This document shows, in pieces, positions 11,102 through 22,119 of a DNA stretch of 64,000 nt; position 1 is the stretch's first letter, and every line of letters begins with the position of its first letter. The position numbers and the translations under genes are program-made. This DNA is from Ligula intestinalis (Eukaryota > Platyhelminthes > Cestoda > Diphyllobothriidea > Diphyllobothriidae), in assembly GCA_036362985.1 (NCBI GenBank), contig JAYGXS010000004.1, positions 31,719,953 to 31,783,952 on the forward strand, given 5' to 3'. The notes below the pieces were generated by a model that searched no databases, was not told the origin of the DNA, and saw only the letters and a list, made by a program, of their open reading frames with translations.

Positions 11102-12493
11102 ATGCCTATTCGCAAGCATGGCCGATCGACATCATTCGACAACTTTAGGCCAATAAATACACTTCCCGCAGCATCGAAGATCTTGGAGACCTTAATCAAA
11201 GAAAAGATGATGCGTCACTTGACAGAGAACAACCTGCTCAGTACAGCTCAACATGGCTTTCTCGAGAAACGATCTTGTGACACCTGCCAGCTCTCTTTCT
11301 TTGATTATGTGCTGCAATCTAGAGACAGCGGTTTTGCCACTTATAGCGTCTATTTTGATTTTACTAAGGCCTTTGATCGGGTCGATCATAACCTCCTCCT
11401 TCTGAAAATGGCCTCCTTCGGCATAGGTAGCAAGCCTCTGAACTTCATATCTTCCTATTTGGATGCTCGCACACAACGAGTAAAAATTTCCAATGTTATC
11501 TCCAACCCCACGCATGTGAGGAGTGGAGTTATACAGGGTAGTGTACTGGGTCCGCTCCTATTTTGCCTTTTTGTCAACGACGTTTCAGATTGTTTTCAGT
11601 ATGGCAGACCCTTCATGTACGCTGATGATTTAAAAGTCGCTTATCGATATAAACCGGCAGATCGCAACATCGTGCTCGAGCTGATAAAAAAGGATCTTCA
11701 GGCCTTCGCCCAGTGGTGTTGCACATGGCGCCTCACCCTTTCATGGCACAAATGTTCCGTTATGGTTGTTGGCGACGATCATCAACCGGAATTAAGCATT
11801 GACGGCCACGAATTAAATGTCCCAGGAGTTATCAAGGATTTGGGCATATCCTACTCTAATAGTCTCAATTTGTCAGAGCACTGTGCCCTGATAGTCTCGA
11901 AAGCACGCCGAACCACCGGATTTATCCTTAGAAATTTTAAGACTATCAAGGTTAGAACTAGCCTTTATAATATGTACGTGAGACCTAGTCTTGAATACTG
12001 CTCACCCTTATTCAGTCTTCTGCGCACTAGTGAACGGAAGAAAATAGAATCGGTGCAGCACTTCTTCACTAGAAGAGTTTTCACTACAGAACACCGTAAC
12101 TTAACCTACCAACAAAGGTGCGAACTTATAAAGCTGGATCCCCTATGGCTTCGTCGATTGCAGAAGGGTCTATTTTTACTGTTTAAACTTTTGAATGGTC
12201 AAACCTTTAATCCTCTTAGTACAATAAGGCAGCTTGAGCACTCTCGACGCGCCAGTCATCGAGACGTATTTTTATTTCTTCCTATGGCACGTACAGTTAA
12301 GTACCGGCAATTCTTTTCAGTAAATGCCATATCAATCTGGAATAAGCTGCCCAAAAGTATTAAAACCCAGCAAAACTACCCTATGTTTAAGAGAGCTATA
12401 ACTAGTTTTCTACATTCAGGACAACTTTCACGAATTTTGTGTGCTGACTCGGTGGAATCTCTCTTTCACTCTGATGGCGTTCGTGGACTTTGA
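11102..12493 (+). CDS. Reverse transcriptase of CR1-like copy 4 (intact frame, 463 codons)
   Basis: One open frame covers most of a non-LTR RT. In order: FDNFRPINTLPAASKILE (about residues 12-29), LSTAQHGFLEKRSCDT, VYFDFTKAFDRVDHNLLL (motif A with catalytic Asp), GVIQGSVLGPLLFCLFVNDV (motif B), MYADDLKV (motif C, two catalytic Asp), CTWRLTLSWHKCSVM (motif D), VIKDLGI (motif E). The thumb and C-terminal region follow (RPSLEYCSPLFS, DPLWLRRLQKGLF, AISIWNKLPKSIK). The start is set by the preceding gap: the ATG at 11102 is internal, and the real protein would begin with the endonuclease upstream. It makes cDNA from element RNA at a nicked target. Close similarity in block order to Jockey/CR1 enzymes makes the family call secure; the subfamily is uncertain. 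Confidence 0.85.
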   Translation: MPIRKHGRSTSFDNFRPINTLPAASKILETLIKEKMMRHLTENNLLSTAQHGFLEKRSCDTCQLSFFDYVLQSRDSGFATYSVYFDFTKAFDRVDHNLLLLKMASFGIGSKPLNFISSYLDARTQRVKISNVISNPTHVRSGVIQGSVLGPLLFCLFVNDVSDCFQYGRPFMYADDLKVAYRYKPADRNIVLELIKKDLQAFAQWCCTWRLTLSWHKCSVMVVGDDHQPELSIDGHELNVPGVIKDLGISYSNSLNLSEHCALIVSKARRTTGFILRNFKTIKVRTSLYNMYVRPSLEYCSPLFSLLRTSERKKIESVQHFFTRRVFTTEHRNLTYQQRCELIKLDPLWLRRLQKGLFLLFKLLNGQTFNPLSTIRQLEHSRRASHRDVFLFLPMARTVKYRQFFSVNAISIWNKLPKSIKTQQNYPMFKRAITSFLHSGQLSRILCADSVESLFHSDGVRGL

Positions 12494-12744
12494 ACACCGC
12501 CAGGCTTCACTGCTGAAGATAATGCGGCTGAAGCAGCAGCCCGCAGTCTGCTAACCTTTCAGCCGATAGCGCGCAACTTTTGCCGACAACCATTGAAGGA
12601 AGACTGAGAACACTGTGTTCTTGTGCCAACCCTCTCCGTCTGGAACTAATGTTTTAAACGATATGAAACAGTTCTCCTGCTGATGAGTCAACTCAGCTTA
12701 CAACTGTACATTTATTCCGTTTGTATCATACCTTTGAAGGCAGG

Positions 12745-12860
12745 TTTTTTTCACTTGAAACAAACTCCCTATCTCATCCAGTATTGACAAAACAAAAAAC
12801 CTGAAACAAAACCAATACTGGCTGCAACATAGGGAGTTTGTTTTAGGTTTTTTCCGGTCT
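12745..12860. repeat. Inverted repeat (hairpin) near the end of copy 4
   Basis: ACAAACTCCCTAT...CCAGTATTG at about 12758-12786 pairs with CAATACTGG...ATAGGGAGTTTGT at about 12810-12844. The surrounding A/T tracts extend the pairing. It could be part of the element's 3' region or a small foldback insertion. No coding signal. Confidence 0.7.
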
Positions 12861-13324
12861 TCGAGGTGTTGGAAGGCGCCCAATAGGTGCATTACCAACT
12901 CTTTACAATTGCCTGTGAACTGGCATAATAAACATATTACATTATATATCAGATTTTATCGTTACTTGCTGAAGTTACTAGCTTAATTGTTGTTTTTTAT
13001 TTGTATATCCAACCCTTTAGCAACTGCACATACCGATAGTTGTCTTTTTTACCGATAGGTCAAAATATGTATTTTTATACTGTTTCACCAACATAGCCTC
13101 ATCCTAGTTCCGGTAGACTCACGTAAAAAGCAAGCAATCTATTGCGTAAATACTGCATTATATCTGAAAATTTGGTAATATATCAATTTCCAGCAAGAAA
13201 CATTTTGCATTACTCGATATACCATAAGAGATAATTTTCACCCTGCGTAGCCTCTTCGGTAATTTAAATTGTCTGTCGCAATTTTGTGCATAACTTTGCT
13301 GAGAACATATCCTATCACTCACTT

Positions 13325-14975
13325 TCTATTCAATATAAGTTGTATATTTAATAATAAGTTGTATATTTCAGGCCCAGTGGGCCTCATCAATAAACCAAAA
13401 ATTCGATAACACGAAGAACTAGAAATAATTGGTTTCACAAAGTATCCGTTTGGAAGCGAATTTGTTAGATTCAACAAAAATGAATATAGCAGTGTTATGC
13501 GGAAGGTGAAATTCAAGGGCACACACAGATGAGCCACATCGTTATCTAGAATTCTGACATATGTATTCTGGTACCCACTGCCTCTGTTAGTAAGGGGGAA
13601 GGGCTTGGAAGCAAACTCAGTCGAAGCTGAGTGTGGGGCAGAACAATAGGTATTAACGAAACATTACTGGTATAGACGGGTTCCCGGCACTACACTCGGG
13701 TTCCCAAACCGATGCGGCATAATGGAACATAGGGAACCCACCAGTTTATGATCGTGATGGGCACCGCTGTATGATATCCAAAAGTCCGTCAAATCTACAA
13801 GACCATTGTTGTGGATGTCTGAGATGTGACCAAATATAAGGCCCTGATGATGGTTGATGACCAGCGAAACGAGAGCCGTCAAGACTTCGTCCTGATTCCG
13901 GGGTACATGAGTCAGAGGAAGGTAGTTTCAAGAAGGGATCCTAAATTCCTGATGGTCCTTTCTCCGAATTGTGGAGAAAGCTGCCCGGAAAAGATGAGGA
14001 AAACAAAAGTTTAATAGATTCAGTGTTAAGATAAATGTGCAGTTTTCGCTTGAATGCACATAGACTAGTCAACGTCCGAATATCAATCGGCAAATTATTC
14101 CAAAGATAGCTATACCTAGAAGCAAAAAATAGCGATCGCTTAGAAGTGGAAGAAGCAGGAGGAGGTATAATCAACGTTGAATTTCTTAGGTTGTAAGGGC
14201 GAGTAACGGGAGTAAGGGCAGAAATCTTGGGGAGATTTGAACTATTATTAAGGCGAAACAGGAGACAAAACCCTGCTTCCAGTCTCCTGACCCAAAGAAA
14301 TTTCAGTTTTGTTATCTCACATCTATCTGAGTATGAAGCATCTGAAAATGCCGGATAGAGGACCTTTTTAGTGAATCTTCTTTGGACACTTTCAATTTTT
14401 GAACGGCTAGATTCATTCATTAGACCGAAGAATGGACAACAGTATTCGAGAATAGGAAGCACATACATACGATAAAGTCTTAGCTTCATTTCGGGAAGGT
14501 AGAAATTATAAGAGATGAAGCCGCATATCTGAGCAGCTTTTGCTGTAATTCTATCAGCATGAGGTGAAAGATCTAATTTATTGGTGTAACTTAAACCTAA
14601 GTCCTTAATGTTAGAACATTCAGTCATGGGGCAACCTTGAAAAATGATAGGCTGTGGCAGCCTTTCAGGTCCAAAAAACATGAACTGGCACTTAGAAGGC
14701 GAGAACTCCATCTGCCAAGTGGAGCTCCACGCAGATAGAGCGTCCAAATCCGAATGAATGCGTTCTAAGCATTCCTCAGCCGTAGAATTAGAGAAGGAGT
14801 ATATACATTTCAAGTCGTCCGCGTATATATAAAATTGAGAGTGTTTAACTATTGTTGAAATATCATTTATATAAAGCAGGAACAACAGGGGGCCAAGAAC
14901 GGTACCTTGAAGGACACCCAAGTCACAACTGAGACGTAAATTAACCCGTAATAACAATCCTCCTAACGATAAACC
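13325..14975 (-). mobile_element. CR1-like retrotransposon copy 5, 5'-truncated, minus strand
   Basis: Minus-strand copy with RT from motif B to the C-terminus (14975-13941) and a 3' UTR of about 570 bp. It ends in the family hairpin AGGCCCACTGGGCCT (about 13370-13384), then GAAATATACAACTTAT and a duplicated ATAAGTTGTATATTT tail at 13335-13368. Its proteins are closest to copy 6. It is 5'-truncated near motif B and lies head to head with copy 6, which starts at about 14986. Confidence 0.8.
13941..14975 (-). pseudogene. RT C-terminal half of copy 5 (open, truncated)
   Basis: About 345 family codons stay open. They begin at LGVLQGTVLGPLLFLLYIND (motif B) and continue through IYADDLKCIYSF (motif C, YADD intact), STWQMEFSPSKCQFM (motif D), IKDLGLSYTNK (motif E), LPILEYCCPFFGLMNESSRS and FLWVRRLEAGFCLLFRLN, to the family ending SEKGPSGI and TGA. 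The RT fingers and the endonuclease are absent, so it cannot act alone. The absence of stops suggests a fairly recent insertion. Confidence 0.85.
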
Positions 14976-14985
14976 CATTTTAAGC

Positions 14986-16090
14986 ATGAAGAAACTTGAT
15001 CTTGATGCTTTAGACAACTTAAGTAAGTTTTATAACCAATATGCTTGCCTGTTTACGGTCCTTGGTGCCATCTATGCTGGAAAGGTATCTACGCTCACTT
15101 CTCAGCAATGTGAGAAACTAGAGCCTTTCGCCTATATGGTGTCTACTGAGACCTGTGAGCGGCAAAAAGGAATTTTAATTTTCTTTTGAAAAATGCTTCA
15201 AAAGATAAACAACCTATAGATGTTGCTGTTCAGTTTCTTTACTCGTGTGGCTTTAATGTTAAAGTTGCAGAAGCTAAAAGACTCTCATCCCGAAGTAAAA
15301 CCCGCCGATTCTCGTAAAACTTTTTTCGTTGCTAGAAGTAGACTTTATATTCTCTCAGCATGAGTGATCAGCGACCTATTTAAAGTAAAATAAACTTTAC
15401 GTATGCAGGGATAAAACGCCAATGGAGCGTCGGGTTTTATCCAAAGTAGCAAATGAGAACACTGGCTCTGCTTCAACAAAACCAAAAGTTGTCTCTGAGG
15501 CCAGACCTCCCGCTCAGGTAAGCCCACATTCCTCTGGATCAATGTCACTTTCCCCTGATACTTCTCTTATTCACCTTACTCGTGATTCGAGTAAGATTGT
15601 AGCCTCATCAAGTCGTTCTCCTTCTTAGCCAACCACGTCTGTGATAGCTTTAAATTCCGATAAGCCTAGGAACGCCCCTAGTAAATCTACGTCAGTTTTC
15701 AAATTCGGCAATATGATAACCGATAACAACTCAGTATCTAACAAAGACCCAACCACTCAAGCTAGCGCTATTCCTATCCCCAAACCTCATCAACATCCCC
15801 AAATAATTCAGCCAGCTAATAAAATTAACCGTTTTTCAAAACCAGTCATGCAATTTTCGAAGGCAAATTTTCCGTCAAATTATGATATAATGCCTCAAAA
15901 TCCTATTTTTATTCCCCTCCTGGTTTTCTCATGCCACGCTTCAGCCGTCCTTTCTATGGATCCCCCTCTAATATGCCTTTCTACAATATGCACCGTTCAC
16001 TTGATAATAATTACTTGGCAAACTGTAGACCAGGGCCAGTTTGCTTTCCACCTTTTGTTTCTCCCATGCAGTTTCCCTTTCCGCCACCAA
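14986..16090 (+). pseudogene. CR1-like ORF1 of copy 6, broken
   Basis: The frame starts MKKLDLDALDNLSKFYNQYA and contains SQQCEKLEPFAYMVSTETCE, then in other frames QPIDVAVQFLYSCGFNVKVA, EAKRLSSRSKT and KTPMERRVLS. These blocks match ORF1 of copies 2 and 3 (CGFNYKIAEAKRL, DLTPMER). A Ser/Pro/Asn-rich linker follows (15480-15900). It contains stops and at least three frame changes. Confidence 0.65.
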
Positions 16091-16129
16091 GTTTTCCTTT
16101 TTCGTAAATGCTGACGAGCCTAACCTGCA

Positions 16130-18452
16130 TCTGAAGGATACGCTCAGTATAGTCTCACTCAATGCGAGATCAGTTGTTAGTAGGATGACAGAACTTGAAA
16201 CAGTAGCATTTGAACTTGATCCAGATGTGCTCTGTGTCACTGAATCTAGGGCACACTCTTATTTCTGACTCGAAACTCGCCATAGATAATGATAGTTTGT
16301 ACAGGCGGTGGTTGCCTTCTTTATATTAAATCATCCTTTGTGCAGTTCCCGTATCACCTGAGCATTTCATCATTTTCTGAAAATTTTTGTCTCATTGCAG
16401 TCATCCTGCCACACAATAAAACAGCGATAATTGGGTGTGTCTACAATCCCCCCTGTAACTCAAGTAAGGTACTGCAGCTATGTGAAATGTTTGAAAAAGT
16501 TGCAGGGACTCAATTCGATGTCAGAATAATTGAAGGTGATTTTAATCTGCCAGATATTGACTGCCATGCAAATACCTGTCCACCAAGATTTCAGAAATTG
16601 ATTGACACTATTAACTTTTCAAACATGTTACAACTGGTCAGTTCAGTGACCAGAAATGACAACAGATTAGAATTAGTTTTTACAAATGATGTCCACCCTC
16701 TTTTTATGAATTTTCATCGTGATATTTTCACAAGTGACCACGCCTTAATTCCCTGTTGTTTTCCAGTATCTCTTTCTAAAATGCCCGAGGTAAAATGCAA
16801 TAACCTCGACTTTGGTAACGTGAACCATGAATTAATAAATGATTTCATAAGAACCCTAGATTGGCATAGCATTTTTTCAACTAATGATCCCTACTTCTTC
16901 AAGGGGCTTTTGCAAAACTTTGCAGAAAATATTCAGGCTCTTATCCCACTTAAGATTTTTTAATCAAATTCAGCTGCTTCTACTCAGCCACATTTTCTCC
17001 AAAATAGACTTAAGAAATTACAAAAACAACTGAAGGATACGTCTAATAGCTCTTTATCAGTTCACTGAAGAATAGCGCAAATATTTGAATTAGTGCTTAA
17101 AATAAGGCTTGCACGAGATAGGCGTAGAGAGGCCACAGCATTAAGTGATGCGAATTCTTCCAGATCAGGTGCTCACGTCTTCCGTCTTCGGTCGTCGGCT
17201 AAGCTTCAGAAAGTCATTCCACCCTTACTCAATAGCAACAATCATTTGGATTTGGAGAAAGCAGCATTGCTAAATTCACTTTTCGCCAAGTTCTTTACAA
17301 TCGAAACTAGCCCCACTCCTGTAATCCCCCTGCTGTGTGATTCAAATCTCAGTACCCTTAATTTCTCACCCGCTTGTATTCAAAAAGAAATAAGTCGTCT
17401 TAAAAATTCGCACTCGGTTGGAACTGATAACTTTCCAAACTCACTCATCAAACAATTAAGAGATTTCTCACCCTTACTGAGTAAGTTATTTTTAGTGGTT
17501 CTTGAGAATGGCTTTTTCCCGGACTACTGGAAAACTTCTATTATAATTCCCGTATTTAAATCTGGTTCCCGATCAGACATTCATAAATATCGCGGTGTTC
17601 ATAAAACGCCCTCTCTGGCTAAAATCTTTGAAAAACTAATTGCCAAGAAAATTACAGATTTCTGCATAAACAATAACATTCTCAGCTCCTCACAGCATGG
17701 CTTTTTACCGGACAGATCTTGTGAAACATGCCCCATGTCTTTTCTAAATCTACTTACTTCTCGTCGTAATGATCATCAATCTGTGGTAGTTAGCTATTTT
17801 GACCTCAGTAAAGCATTTGATAAAGTACCTTACAGGAGGCTCCTAGCCCAACTAGAGACTATAGGCTTTTGTAGTCCTCTTACAGACTTCATCAAATCTT
17901 ATCTTTCAAATCGACAATAAAAGGTCTTAGTGGGATGCCATCTTAGAATACTGTTGCCTCTTTTCCGGTCTCATGAATGAAGTTATCTGTTCAAAAATTG
18001 AACAAATTCAAAAAAAGTTCGCACGAAATCTATTGTATTCGACAGCTTCTAATACTTGTTACTCAAATAGATGTCAATTAATGAAACTAAGGTTCCTTTG
18101 GGTCAGGAGATTGGAAGCAGGCTTTTGCCTCCATTTTCGGCTTAATAATAGCACAAATTTACCTAGGACTTCTGTCATTACCCCCGTCAGCCGTCCCTAC
18201 AACCTAAGAAACTCAGCACTTGTTATACCCCCTCCTGCATCTTAGTCATGTAAACGCTCTTTGTTTTTTACTTCCAGATATAGCTGTCTTTGGAATAACT
18301 TGCCAATCAAAGTAAGGTCGTTGACTAGACTGTCTGCTTTCAAACGGAGACTGGACATTTATCTTAACACTGATTCTATTAACCTTCTTTTCTCTTCATC
18401 TTTTCCGAGCAGCTTTCTCCATGACTCCGAGAAAGGACCATCGGGAATTTAG
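16130..18452 (+). pseudogene. CR1-like ORF2 of copy 6, catalytic core deleted
   Basis: The endonuclease is nearly complete: LSIVSLNARSVVSRMTELET, PDVLCVTES, GGGCLLYIKSSF, AIIGCVYNPPCNSS, IEGDFNLPDID (GDFN intact), LVFTNDVHP and FTSDHALIPCC (SDH intact). RT continues 17090-17920 with LKNSHSVGTDNFPNSLIK, PVFKSGSRSDIHKYRGVHK, SSQHGFLPDRSCET and SYFDLSKAFDKVPYRRL (motif A). After VLVGCH at about 17940 the sequence jumps to LRILLPLF/LEYCC, deleting motifs B-E with the YADD box (about 500 bp by comparison with copy 3). The C-terminus resumes to SEKGPSGI at 18452. Stops at 17918 and 18243 and frame changes add to the damage. Confidence 0.85.
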
Positions 18453-18934
18453 GAGATCCGCTTGAAACTATTCTCTCTGCCTCGGTTGCCCCAAGAACCT
18501 AGATGTTTCCATCAACCACCGCTGAATCAAACGAAGCCACGCGAAAGTACTCAGGCTAAAATGCTGCCGTTTCGTTGACTCATAATTATCATCGAACTTC
18601 CCACACATATTTCTACTCTACTTCTATGTTCCTACTACTATCTTCCTCAGCAGTCTTTTGTCTTACACACTTTTTGAACATGGAGGCCCGTTGAACACTG
18701 TTTCCATTTTCACTGTAAGAGTTTTTTAACTGCCATAATTTTTCGTTTTTAGTTCAAAATTACCTGCAAAACATTGCTAAATGTTGCCCCAGAAGGACAA
18801 TTTCTGCTGACATTATTACGACTTTCTACGTCTACTTGCCCATATTGTCAAATTCTTTTTTGAGTTTTGATTTTTTCGAAATTTACTTTGTACAGATATT
18901 ACCTTATAGGTGCTGAGAAATTGAAATTCGAAAA

Positions 18935-20066
18935 AAAGAATAAGCTTGCATCATAACCTCATGCAAATCGAATTTCTGCCAAGACCGCACAGATATGTGG
19001 GTTTATATCGCATAACTTTTTCCTTCCAGAAATGAAGTTAAAAATATACCGCCTGTTTGTTCTCCTTATGCTAGAATACTGTTGTCCGCTTTTGGGTCTC
19101 ATGACCCAGAATGACCGTAGTAAGATTGAAAAGGCTCAGCGAGTTTTCACTCATAAAATATTTTCTGTTTCTGTGTCTTATATGTGTTATGCAGATAGAT
19201 GTCAGTTAGCAAACATTGAATTTCTTTGGGTAAGAAGACTTGAAGATGGTATATGCTTTCTGTTTCGCGTTAACAGTAGTCCTAATCTCCCAAAAATAAA
19301 CGCTCTCCTTCCGGCAGACCGACCTTACGCCACTCGTAACTCTTCCATGATAATTTTACCACCCCGTAGCTCCACATCTAACCGTTCTCGCTTTTTATCT
19401 CCAAATATGCTTTTATTTGGAACAACCTTCCACTTGATATTAGACTGTTTTCTACACTATCTATTTTTAAAGGCAAATTACATAAGCATTTAAATTTAAA
19501 GGAAATAAAGTCAATACTGTCTGTTTCCTTTCCAAACACAAAATTTGTAGATTTTGAAAAGGGTCCTTCTGGCATTTGAAGCAGAGTCAAGCATCACTTT
19601 CAAGGGCTGCGAACTCTTCTCCGTGTTTGCAACCTTCGCTGTGGTCTTCGAGGTCACTATTAATGGTTATCGCAAACTTTTCGATGGGCTTTAGAGTCAG
19701 GTGGGTCGCATCTCGGTGATGTTGCCTTGACTTCTACTGTCTTCTCCTGTCGTCTCGGATGACCCCTTATTAACTCAACGATATATTATTTTTCCCATGA
19801 CCATGAACGTCCCGAATCCTCAACATCAGGTCCCAATCTAACCACATCAAACCCTGTTACCTATTAAGGCAGTTTTTCTCCTATAGTTTTTTTGTAAATC
19901 GTTGACCCGCTAAACGCATCCACAGTTTTAGGAGTTTTTTACTGCCAATGACAATTATTTTATAAGAGTTCGTTGTTAATCTGAAATATTTTTTCTTATT
20001 TTAACGATAGCACTAAGTTTTAAATGAAAAGGCCCCTTGGGCCTTAAGTATACAATTGATTTATTC
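18935..20066 (+). mobile_element. CR1-like retrotransposon copy 7, 5'-truncated
   Basis: Begins within the RT thumb (PHANRISAKTAQICGFISHNF) at about 18945. It reads through MLEYCCPLLGLMTQNDRSKI, FLWVRRLEDGICFLFRVN, PADRPYATRNSSMI and, after a frameshift near 19400, FPNTKFVDFEKGPSGI ending at about 19578. The 3' UTR matches copy 1 and ends with the hairpin AAGGCCCCTTGGGCCTT (about 20030-20046), TAAGTATACAATTGA and a TTTATT tail. It is immediately followed by copy 8. Confidence 0.8.
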
Positions 20067-21425
20067 ATTTATGTGTGGTTTTATATCACATAATTTCTCC
20101 CTGCTGAAACTAAAGTTACAAATTTATCGCATTTATGTTCTACCCATCCTAGAATACTGCTGTACCTTCTTTGGTCTGATGAATGCTTCTGACCGCGGTA
20201 AGGTTGAAAATGTACAGAGGGTGTTTGCCCGAAAATTATTCTTTCTTCCTCGATCCACTATTTCTTTTACGAAGCAATGTCAGTTAGCGAACATGACAAT
20301 TATTTGGGTTAGAGGACTCGAAACGGGCCTCTGCTTCCTTTTTCGCGTTAATTCTAGCCCGAACCTCCCACGGATCAACGCTTTTATTCCTGTAGATAGA
20401 TCTTAGCCACTCGTAATTTCTCCAGGATAATTGCACCAAATACGCTTTCCTCTGGAATAATATTCACCTCGAAATTAGGCTGTCATCCAACTTAGCAGTT
20501 TTTAAAGCCAAATTACGTAAACACTTAACTTCGGAAGATATAAAATCCTTGTTTTGCATCTCCTTTCCAAACACAAAATTTTGGACTTAGAAAAAGGTCC
20601 CCTGGTATATGAAGTGGTTATATTCATATTAAATTTTTTCCATTTATGTCTATTTCTTCCTCTATATAGTGATATTTGCAACGGTGTTTCCTCCCCTTCT
20701 CTGTCCAATCATTATCACCGTTCTCCGTCCCCCGTTTTACAACCCTGCCGATGGGCTTCGTGGTCTCTATTTATAGTCATTGCGATTCTGTTATTTTCGG
20801 CAGCTCGTTTATGGACTCCGCAGTCCACAAGGTCGCATCTCCGGCGTTTCGGCGATGACCACGTGACCTCTACTATTCCCTCATTTTTTCGACCCTGTCG
20901 CCCGCAATGATCTCCTCCGGTCTCGCCGCCCTGATGTTTGATCATGAAGCCAGTCGGGCGGTGTAACAGTGGTGAACGGCAGCCTCTGCTGCTATATGAT
21001 TTCTCCAACGACAAGAAGCATTTCCAACCCTCATACATTGTCATCAACAGTCCTGTCTCATTGCACTACAATCAATCATATCAACCAACCTCCTTACTTC
21101 TGTCGGAGCAGTTTTTTTCTCCTACGTTTTGTTTTTTAAAGTGGGGGTCCGCTGAACTCTGCCCCCGCTTTAATGGTAGGATATTTTTTTACTGCTTCCT
21201 CCTTAGTTCACCATGCGTTACAGAGAGTGTTGACTATTATTATAAAATGACAATATGTTGGGGGATATTAATTTATCTGCCTTCGTTACTAAATGCTCCC
21301 GCTGCCTATGTGGTTGCTTACGGAGAGCAGCACTTATCAACATTGTATTCAGTTTTCCAGAGCAATAAGTTTGCAATGATGAGGCCCTCCTGGCCTAAAG
21401 TATAAAATTTATTTATTGATTCAAA
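20067..21425 (+). mobile_element. CR1-like retrotransposon copy 8, 5'-truncated
   Basis: Starts at MCGFISHNFSLLKLKLQIYR (about 20070), exactly after the tail of copy 7, and continues with LPILEYCCTFFGLMNASDRG, FLFRVNSSPNLPRINAFIP and the C-terminal coding end near 20610 (QNFGLRKRSPGI-like, frame shifted). The 3' UTR matches copy 3 and then adds the final 130 bp that copy 3 lacks. It ends with GAGGCCCTCCTGGCCT (about 21381-21396), AAAGTATAAAATTTA and a TTTATTG tail. Confidence 0.8.
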
Positions 21426-21439
21426 TTGTGTGTAGCATG

Positions 21440-21800
21440 ACAACAATCAAGGTCAACAGTCATCAGGAGTGGGTCCCTCAAGGTTCAGTACTCGGACCGA
21501 CACTCTTTTACTTGTTCGTTAATGACTGTGTGCAGGAATTGAACTGCGAATGTGCCATGCTTGCAGATGATTTAAAAATATAGAAGATCATCAAGATTGT
21601 TGCCGATGAATATAGCTTCCAGGAAAATTTTTGTTGATCAAACGATTGGTCACGTGACTGCCGTCCTTCTATCGGAAAAAATCAATCTGTTGCGCCTGAA
21701 AAATCGAAATCCAGTCCCTTATTCGCGATCCTACCATCTGAATGGAATCCTATCAAATGCCGCCCATATAAGGTCTAATTTTCCTTCTTTCCATTAAATA
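21440..21800 (+). pseudogene. Decayed reverse transcriptase fragment
   Basis: The frame gives QEWVPQGSVLGPTLFYLFVN (motif B), NCECAMLADDLKI (motif C, LADD) and, after a stop and frame change, SEKINLLRLKNRNPVPYS and YHLNGI, the region after motif D in CR1/Jockey RTs. The sequence differs from the surrounding copies, so it belongs to another family. Neither end of the element is visible. Confidence 0.7.
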
Positions 21801-22039
21801 CAGTCCATATAAGGTTGAATTTCCCTCAATTGGCATGAATCGCCTGAGCAGCAAAAGTTTATGGCGATGGATTTATTGTATTCAGTACATCGAAAAAATA
21901 TACAGCTCTTTAATTTAATATGTTTGATTCCTTCCAACCAAATTAAATATTCATTCACACTCACTTACCACAAATTAAATATTGAACCACAAAAAAGTAA
22001 GACAGTTGGGCGAGGCGAGTAGATAATTACGGGGCCCTA

Positions 22040-22119
22040 CAAGACTGTATTGCCCATTGTAGTAAATGTGTTGTGCGCGTGCTTCCCTTTCGGAACACGT
22101 GTTGGCAACTTAATAATAG
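22040..22119 (+). repeat. Direct repeat copy 1 (about 80 bp)
   Basis: The blocks AAGACTGTATTGCCCATTGT, TTGTGCGCG, TTTCGGAACACGTGTT and TTAATAATAG occur in the same order and strand at 23611-23689. The pair brackets about 1.5 kb. They could be fragments of a dispersed repeat or remnants of long terminal repeats; no retroviral-type coding is visible between them. Confidence 0.7.

Larger units (their letters stand above)
9100..12960 (+). mobile_element. CR1-like retrotransposon copy 4, separate family
   Basis: A complete-looking element in order: leader (about 9100-9377), ORF1 (9378 to about 10618), endonuclease start (10632-10990), assembly gap, RT (11102-12493) and 3' region (12494 to about 12960). 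Its proteins differ clearly from those of copies 1-3 and 5-8, and it lacks their GGCC terminal hairpin. The leader shares short blocks with the 5' UTR of copy 3 (GGCTGAGTC, AAAGTGCTT). It may be the youngest element in the window because the RT frame is intact. Both ends are approximate. Confidence 0.7.
14986..18935 (+). mobile_element. CR1-like retrotransposon copy 6, internally deleted
   Basis: Order: ORF1 (14986 to about 16090), endonuclease (16130-16963), RT fingers (17050-17935), a deletion of about 500 bp, RT C-terminus (17942-18452) and a 3' UTR to about 18935. It begins inside ORF1, so it is 5'-truncated or joined to copy 5 by rearrangement. The 3' UTR has no clear GGCC hairpin; copy 7 begins where it fades. 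Confidence 0.75.
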
